The position numbers were made by a program, and so were the translations under genes. From positions 1 to 15,982 of the forward strand of contig CALGHE010000036.1 in the NCBI GenBank assembly GCA_937915765.1: a stretch of 15,982 bases of DNA, written 5' to 3'. This stretch comes from an uncultured Bacteroidales bacterium (lineage in GTDB: Bacteria > Bacteroidota > Bacteroidia > Bacteroidales > Paludibacteraceae). Position 1 is the stretch's first letter. Each line of letters begins with the position of its first letter. Positions 1 through 6,600 of this stretch are shown one piece after another. The notes beneath the pieces are model-generated. The model was not told where the DNA came from and made no database searches. It worked only from the letters and a program-made list of their open reading frames with translations.

Positions 1-299
1 ACGGTTTTCTGCTCACTGCAAAAGGTTGGACCCTTTCGCCTGCATACGATATGAATCCAACGCTGAATGACCATCAAAGCTTGCTAATTAACTGCAAAAC
101 TAACGAGTCTGATTTGTCAATTTTACTCAACTCGTGCGAGGAGTATATGCTGCCCCCGGAGGTAGCTAAGGGTATCATCAACGAGGTTGTTGTGGCCGTT
201 AAAGAATGGCGCATATTGGCAAATCGATTGGGTGTTGCCAAGCGAGAAATGAGTTTATTTGAGGGGGTGTTTAACTATAGAGTTATTAATGTTAAATAA
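1..299 (+). CDS. hipA: HipA-like type II toxin / Ser-Thr kinase, C-terminal fragment
   Basis: This is the 3' end of a gene entering from the left edge; the frame is open from position 3 with no start needed, and it ends with TAA at 297-299. The 99 visible residues begin GFLLTAKGWTLSPAYDMNPT. The stretch W-T-L-S-P-A-Y-D-M-N-P is the conserved segment after the catalytic core of HipA-family kinases, where the Asp sits near the metal/ATP site. The rest (YMLPPEVAKGIINEVV, then VKEWRILANRLGVAKRE) fits the helical HipA C-terminal domain. HipA proteins phosphorylate cytoplasmic targets, classically glutamyl-tRNA synthetase, and are neutralised by the DNA-binding antitoxin HipB. In Bacteroidota the hipB partner and a separate N-terminal HipA piece usually lie upstream, here outside the window. 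The catalytic loop itself is not visible, so activity cannot be judged. The family call rests on recognised motifs only. Confidence 0.78.
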   Translation, partial: GFLLTAKGWTLSPAYDMNPTLNDHQSLLINCKTNESDLSILLNSCEEYMLPPEVAKGIINEVVVAVKEWRILANRLGVAKREMSLFEGVFNYRVINVK

Positions 300-323
300 C
301 CTTCTATATGAAAAACTAGAGAC

Positions 324-428
324 ATGAACATGATAACATTTAAGGATGGACTGACCATTGGAGGCAATTCTCCTATTAGAATAAATTGCAATATAGGTTG
401 CAATAATATATCAGACATGTTTTCTTAG
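324..428 (+). CDS. Doubtful small ORF, 34 aa, possibly a gene remnant
   Basis: An ATG at 324 (a second in-frame ATG at 330) opens a 34-codon frame ending in TAG at 426-428. The translation begins MNMITFKDGLTIGGNSPIR and continues with two cysteines in a C-N-I-G-C arrangement. It lies 24 nt after the hipA stop. There is no convincing ribosome binding site, although Bacteroidota often lack one. The first 20 residues read like the beta-hairpin start of an enzyme, and the frame then stops early, so a truncated remnant is as likely as a functional peptide. I do not recognise the family. Confidence 0.2.
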   Translation: MNMITFKDGLTIGGNSPIRINCNIGCNNISDMFS

Positions 429-460
429 ATATTTGCAACCAACCAAAAACGATCCAAATA

Positions 461-516
461 TATTGCGTGCGATGTCTTCGTCCTAATTAAACGAACAATC
501 TGCATTGCACGCAATA
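461..516. repeat. 10-bp perfect inverted repeat, 36-nt spacer
   Basis: The left arm TATTGCGTGC (461-470) is the exact reverse complement of GCACGCAATA (507-516). The next base pair on either side does not match, so the repeat is exactly 10 bp. A smaller hairpin follows at 529-544 (ACGTAG, loop CACT, CTACGT). Neither has a T-tract, so neither looks like an intrinsic terminator. They may be the ends of a degraded element or structured RNA. Confidence 0.5.
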
Positions 517-594
517 CCCTTTGTAGGAACGTAGCACTCTACGTCTCAATTCTCTCTCATGCCTTTTGCCTTTCCACCATCAGTCGGACGCACT

Positions 595-639
595 CCAAAA
601 TGCGGCAGGAGCCTGACGTGGTTGCGTCAGGCTCCTGCC
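595..639 (-). terminator. Probable intrinsic terminator of the GH8 giant gene
   Basis: The arm at 604-618 (GGCAGGAGCCTGACG) is the exact reverse complement of 625-639, giving a 15-bp perfect stem with a 6-nt loop (619-624). On the - strand it begins 33 nt after the stop codon of the giant gene and is followed by GCATTTTGG, so it has only a short T run. Stem length and position make it the natural 3' end of that transcript. The short T-tract is the weak point, and the hairpin may act mainly as an mRNA-stabilising end. Confidence 0.75.
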
Positions 640-672
640 TCATATATTTGTCTTAATTCCGTATCGCCGTCA

Positions 673-3600
673 TCACTCAGAAATCAGGGTGAAGTGGCCG
701 ACGTATGTCTTGTCTATCTCGTCAATGTCAATTTCGTACCAGTAGTCAGTCGAAGGCATGCGCTTGCCGTTGTACGTTCCGTCCCAGCCGCCTTCTGACG
801 CCTTGTACTCCACAAGCTTCTTGCCGAAGCGGTCGAAGATGACGATGGTGGCGTCAGGGTATGTCTCGGACAGTTCCGGAACCTCCCACTTGTCCTGTAT
901 GCCGTCGCCGCCAGGGCTGAACGAGCTAGGTATGTTGATGCTCGGAGCCTCAAGCTCGTGGGCCATCGTGCCGACGCAGCCGTTAGCGTCCGAGACGCGG
1001 TAAACGTGGCGTCCGTAGCGCGAAAGCGTGAACACAGGGTCGGAGACATAGTCGCCGCCGTCAACGCTGTACATGAACGGAGACGAGCCGTAGCCCTCGG
1101 CAAGGACAACCTCGACAGTCCTTGTCTTAACGTCCGCAATCTCGTAGATGACCGGCAGGCTCGCAACCTCAACCGCGACCTCGCCCCTGACAGGCTCGCA
1201 CGCGCGGCTGGTCACCGTAACCCCGTAAACGGTGCTTTCCATTGGCACAAGGCCTGACAGTCTCGGAGACGAGCCGAGCAGCTCGCCGTCAAGCTCCCAT
1301 CTGTAGCCAAGGCCGTTGCCCGAAGCCTTAACCTCAAGGGCGAGGCTCTCGCCCTTGCATATCGTCGTGTCAGAGCTAAGCTCAAGCTCAACCTGAGAGT
1401 CAACCGTCACAAGCACGCTGTCCTTCTGCACGCATCCGCCAGGACGAGTCAGCGTGAAACGCACGTAAGACGTGGCGTCAAGCGCGAACGAAGCCTCCGC
1501 GCCCTTCTGGCCGTCGAACCACGCCACCTCGACATCGTCCTCCCCAAGCTTCAAGGCAACGTCCGCAGACGAGCCCTCGCATACCACAAGGCCGTCAGGC
1601 TTAGTGTATGAGGCCGGGCTGACAACAACCAGACTGCCCTCGTCGGCAGACTCAGGCCTTTCGCAGATTCCGTTTGACACCCTGTAGGAGTAAACTCCGG
1701 CATCGTCAGAGCCGACGCCCTTTATAGAGAGGCTCTCGCTTCCCGCGAACGCGGAAAGCTCCTCGCCGTCCCTGAACCATTTTATGTAAGCTCCGCTCAT
1801 GGAAGCGTCGTAGCCTTCAAGACTCAGTTTCGCAGACACGTCGTCGCCCTCGCAGAACGAGCCGTCCAAACCGCTCCAGTCGGCAGCCGCCGACAGAGGA
1901 TGGACAGACACAGTGACCGTGTCGCTCGCCTCGCAGACGTTAGTGAGCGTCACGACATACACCGTCGTGCTCTCCGGAGAGACCTTCAGCGAAGCCCCCT
2001 CGCCGAGAGGCGCGCCCGAGGCGTCGCTCCAGCGAACGTCTGTTCCGCTATGGGTCGAGACAAGCTCGACCTCGCCGCCACAGGTGCGGTAAACATCGGA
2101 CGCCACGCCATTCGCCGTCACAGCACCGTCAAGAACGCCGCGGCTGACAGTAACCTTGTGCGAAGCCCTCAGAGCGTCAGCCCCGGTGCAAGCACCAGCC
2201 TCGGCAACAACCTCGTACTCGTAAACCGTTCCGTAAGAGCCTTCAAGAGCCCCAGTGCCCAGCTCGGCACCCTCGCCTTCCGCGGAGCCTGACCAACTGT
2301 AAACAACCTCGCCAGCTCCAGGGTCAGAGCTTTCGGCGGACGCCTTCAGCACAACCTCGCCGCCAGGGCAGACCGTGGCCGGACCTTCCACCTTCAGGCC
2401 GCTTATGTCGTTTATCACAACCTTCACATCAACCATCTCGGAACGGCAGACCGCAGTCTCCTCCGAAGTGGCGTTTATCGTGTAAGACGCGTCGGCGTAG
2501 TACGTTCCGCTTGCGGAAACAAGTCCGCCCCTGACAGCCTCCGCACCGTCCGCATCCTTATAATATACCATAGTGACGCTCATAGTCTCGTCCTTCAGCG
2601 AGACGTGACCGGACAGTTCCACATTGCCGCCGCACTTGGCGTCAGGAGCGTCCACCTCCAGAACAGGAAGAGCGTAAACAGTCACCTTCAGCGGAGCCTT
2701 AGAGCTGACATTGTCCGGCTCCGCCTTGCTCCTCTGCGCAACCTTGTAAACATACTCGCCCGGAGTCCTCGTGTCCGGAACTGGAGCCGCGTCAAGCTGC
2801 CCTCCGTCAACGCCGAACCAGACAAGCTCGTACTCGGTGCCATCGCCGTCATCGCTGACCTCCGCTGTAAGAGCGACCGCCTCGGCGCCCTCGCAGTAGC
2901 CGACCGGCGACGTCTTAGGCATTGGAGAGTCGCTTATAATAACAGTGACATCAAGCGTGTCGGACATACAGCCTGTGGCATCATCCCTCTGAGCAACCTT
3001 GTAAACGAGCTCGACATCCTCGCCGGCAGCCCAGTCCGCAGAGTACTCCGGAGCAGGGACGCCATCAAGCTCGTTGCCGTCCGCGTCGAACCACACGAGC
3101 GTCTTGCCCTCCTCGGCCTTGGCCGCATCAGGATTCTGCTCAAGCAGGCCGGCAAAGCCGCCGTCCACGCCCTCGCGCTTCAGGTAGTTGACAGTCAGGT
3201 CGCCAGACGGAGCGGCAACCTCGGTGAGCACGACGTCGAAGAGAACCTCCTCGCCCTTGCAGACCTTGCCTTCAGCAACCTCGTAATACTCCCTAACGCC
3301 GTATGTGGTGGTCTCTACCTTGCTGCCTACTATCGGAGTGCCCTCCGTAACCGTTCCGTTACGGCTCCACTCGAACTTGCCGCCCATGACGAACGACTCC
3401 TCGTCGGCTCCGCTGACAGGGCTCATCTCCTCAAGAAGCTCGCCCTCGCAGTACTGCCTCCTTATTTCAGAAACATCAGGCACACCAACTCCGTAAACGG
3501 TAACCTTGACAGGAACCTTGCCGCTCTCGGCGCCCGCGCTCGAAACCTGGCTGACGTAGTAAACCGTCTCGCCCGCCCTGTCCGACGAAGGGACCGGAGC

Positions 3601-6600
3601 GCCGTCAAGGGCGTTGCCGTCCGCGTCGTACCAGCGAAGCTCCCACGTAACGTCGCCGCCGTTGTCCGTGAACGACGCCTCAAGGGCCGACGCCTCCTCG
3701 CCGACACACAGCACAACGTCCGAAGTCACTGGAACCGGAGCGCCGCTCACGGAGACTGTCACCTCGACAAGCTCGCTCTCGCAGCCGTCAGCATTGGTAC
3801 GGCTCACATAGTATGTGTAAGACGCGTCACCGCCGCCCTCCGGAACATCCGGAGTCGGAACGCCGTCAAGAGGCTTCCTGTCCGCATCATACCAGTTATA
3901 AACGTATCCTTCCTCAATATCAACCACAAGCCCGTCCTGCTCCGTCAGGCTCTTGCCGAACGCGCCGTCAGACGCCGTGTCGCTCACAACGTACGAGACC
4001 TTGAACGTTCCAGAAGGAACAGTCGCAGGGCTAACCTTAACGGACACCTCGCCGGAGCCGCCGCACGCGCCCTGGGTGACCTCTACCCTGTACTCGCCGC
4101 TCTCGCTAACCTCAATGGAGCTCTCATCCGAAACCTGCTCTGCGCCCCTGTACCACACGTAAGTGTCATAGACGCCGCCAGCGTCCAGAGTCAGGGACTC
4201 GCAGACCACAGTGTCGCCGCCAAGGTCAACAACAAGCTCCTCGGCCACATCAACAACGACAGTGTCGCTCGCCTCGCACACGACAGACTTGACCGTCACA
4301 ACGTACTCGCCGCTCTCGCCAACCTCTATCGAGTCCAGCTTGCTGCCTGTGCTCCACTCGAAGGTGTAGCCCGCAGGAAGCCCAGTGCCGAACTTCACGC
4401 TCTGACCCTCGCAGACGGTGACGTCCTTGCCCAGAGTGAACGACGGGATGGAGTCCGCCGCCAGCGCCTTAGGCTTGCTCAGCCTGTTGCAGGACGTGTC
4501 TGCGGCGTCGTACGCCCTGACCGTGTAGGCGCCCTCCTTCGAGAAGTACATCTCCGAAACGTCCGACGGCTCGCCAAGGCTCTCGCCGTCCAAGAAGAAC
4601 TCGTACAGATAGTCCCCCTCTGGCTCCACCGCAGCGGTGAACAGCACACTGTCGCCAACGCAGAACTCCGTCGCCTCGGACTTCAGAACAACTGTCTCGA
4701 TCGGGCAGGTTGCCGCACCACAGTCAATCGTATTAACCACCTTCAAAGTATCCATTCCATAGACAGTGGCAAGAGCCATGTTATTGATATATTTCTTTCC
4801 ACAAGCAAGCACTTCAGCCTCGAAAGTGCGGACAATAGAATCACCCGGAGGCAAAGCATCTTTTACAGTAGTTGCAACAGTTGGCCATTGGATAGTATTC
4901 TTTGTTGCATCATAAACTCCATCATCCGAAACATTTGCCACATTGCCCAACTCTTCCGGAAGCACATCCATCAATGTGATGTCGAAAGCGTAGTCAAGTT
5001 CAGTGATGAAAGAAGTCAACTGCGTATTAGAATTACCATTACTATTCACATACATACCGAAGTAACCCGGTCCAGCAGCATCCAATCCGCTCCAATCCTT
5101 AGAAACATTTGTCCACTCATCTTCATGGTCATTGACATACATATAAAGATGATCCCCATTCAAAACAAACTTAAACGTTGGAGCCTCATTATCACCAGGG
5201 AACTGCATAGCATCAGCCCAAGTCAAGCCCTCTTTTGCAATAAGAGTTCCGTTATTATAAAGATAATATCCAAAATTATTCTTACCATCCTTATTAACCA
5301 TCATCTGCATGCAAACGCCTTTGAAATCAGGTTGTCCCGGAGTTCCACCTTCATATCGGAAAACAATATACATATTTTGTGTAGATGATGGTCCTCCTCC
5401 AATGGTACAATAAATCTCGCCATCCTTACCATAAGACTTTTCAGGAGCAAAGAAGTATGCAGACTGACCATTGGTGCTCAGCTTCAAACCCTCTGCACCA
5501 ACTGCAGGAAGGTTACCATTACCCAATTTAATCCAACCATCAGTCGATTTGCAATTAGCCTCAACCCTTGTTCCCTCCGTATTTTTGAATTTCACCTCGT
5601 AAGTGACAACTTCACCAATATCCGCAGCCTTTTTATCCGCAGTTTTAAACAAAGAAGTCTGAGGATCAATAACAGGAGGCAACTCCGCACAAGTTGTCAT
5701 CAAATCCACCTTAGAAGAATCAGGAGAATCCGTATCAGACCAAATCCATGCCGCATTCTCATAATAAGCATCTTCCACATCCGGGCAACCCAAATCACGA
5801 GCCTTTGCACGGTAAACCAACTTATCCTCCTCACCCACAAGCATAGTAGGCACAGTCCACTTCACAATACCAGTATAACCAGCGCTCTTAGGATTAGCAG
5901 CAGGAGTGTAAGTAGCCTTAATCTTTTCTCCAGCATCGTTCTTCAATGCAGTAGAATCTACCCAACCAACCCACTCCAATTCATAAGGAATCGTGTCACA
6001 AATAGTAACATTGTAAGCCTCACGACCCGGAAGCGGACCAGTACCCTGAATACGACGCCAAGTGTAACCGTCAAACTCTTCCACGAGGATTCTGCCATAA
6101 TTCTTTGCAGAAGTCGGGTTACAAACGTGACGAGCATAGTTCGTAATCTCATAACCCGGATTATCATAATTAGCCCAGCATGGAGAGACCAACGTAAAGG
6201 TTGTACCTTGTCCATCCAAAGGCTCTCCATTCACAACATCATCATACGACCAATCATCAACAACTCTGCCTGAAATATCCGAATTAGGATTAGAAGCCAA
6301 ACGAGCACGGATAAATCCTGGACCCCAAACACCCTTATGCAACAGATATTGAGAATCCAATTTATCATAAACGTGAGTAGAAGGAGCCATCAAGACATCC
6401 GCAAAACGGATCATCAGACGCTGATTCCATTTCCCATGTTCATCCTCACCCTGCGGTATTTTCTGATAAGCGAACGTAATCGGACCAGTCTCCGGATTAT
6501 AACCATATTTATCCAAGTCATTCTGATTATCCACCACAAACGTCCATCCTGTAGGATTATCATCACTTTGCAAACCTATCGCAGCAGCATCATACATAAA

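Larger units (their letters stand above)
300..672. other. Intergenic stretch with inverted repeats and no convincing gene
   Basis: This stretch lies between the hipA end (+) and the stop of the giant GH8 gene (-), so both genes run toward it. I see one doubtful 34-codon ORF (324-428), a 10-bp perfect inverted repeat (461-470 with 507-516), a 6-bp hairpin (529-534 with 539-544, loop CACT), and the strong hairpin at 604-639 described separately. No clear Bacteroidota promoter (TTTG-N20-TAnnTTTG) was found. The inverted repeats could be decayed mobile DNA or a small RNA, but nothing here proves either. Confidence 0.6.

Noticed and set aside
324..428. Possible IspG-like start in the small ORF (IGGNSPIRI resembles the I-G-G-x-N-P-I-x-I-Q segment)
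   Set aside because: The resemblance covers fewer than ten residues, lacks the following Q-S-M-T-N motif, and the frame stops at once.
559..798. 79-codon + strand frame over the hairpin and the 3' end of the giant gene
   Set aside because: It runs through the perfect hairpin at 604-639 and is antisense to the T9SS sorting domain. It has no family signature and no promoter.
2605..5388. 927-codon open frame on the + strand, antisense to the giant gene
   Set aside because: Its translation is a low-complexity Arg/Leu/Ala/Asn-rich string with no domain, as expected opposite GC-ending codons. The - strand frame has clear domains throughout, so this is a shadow of codon bias.
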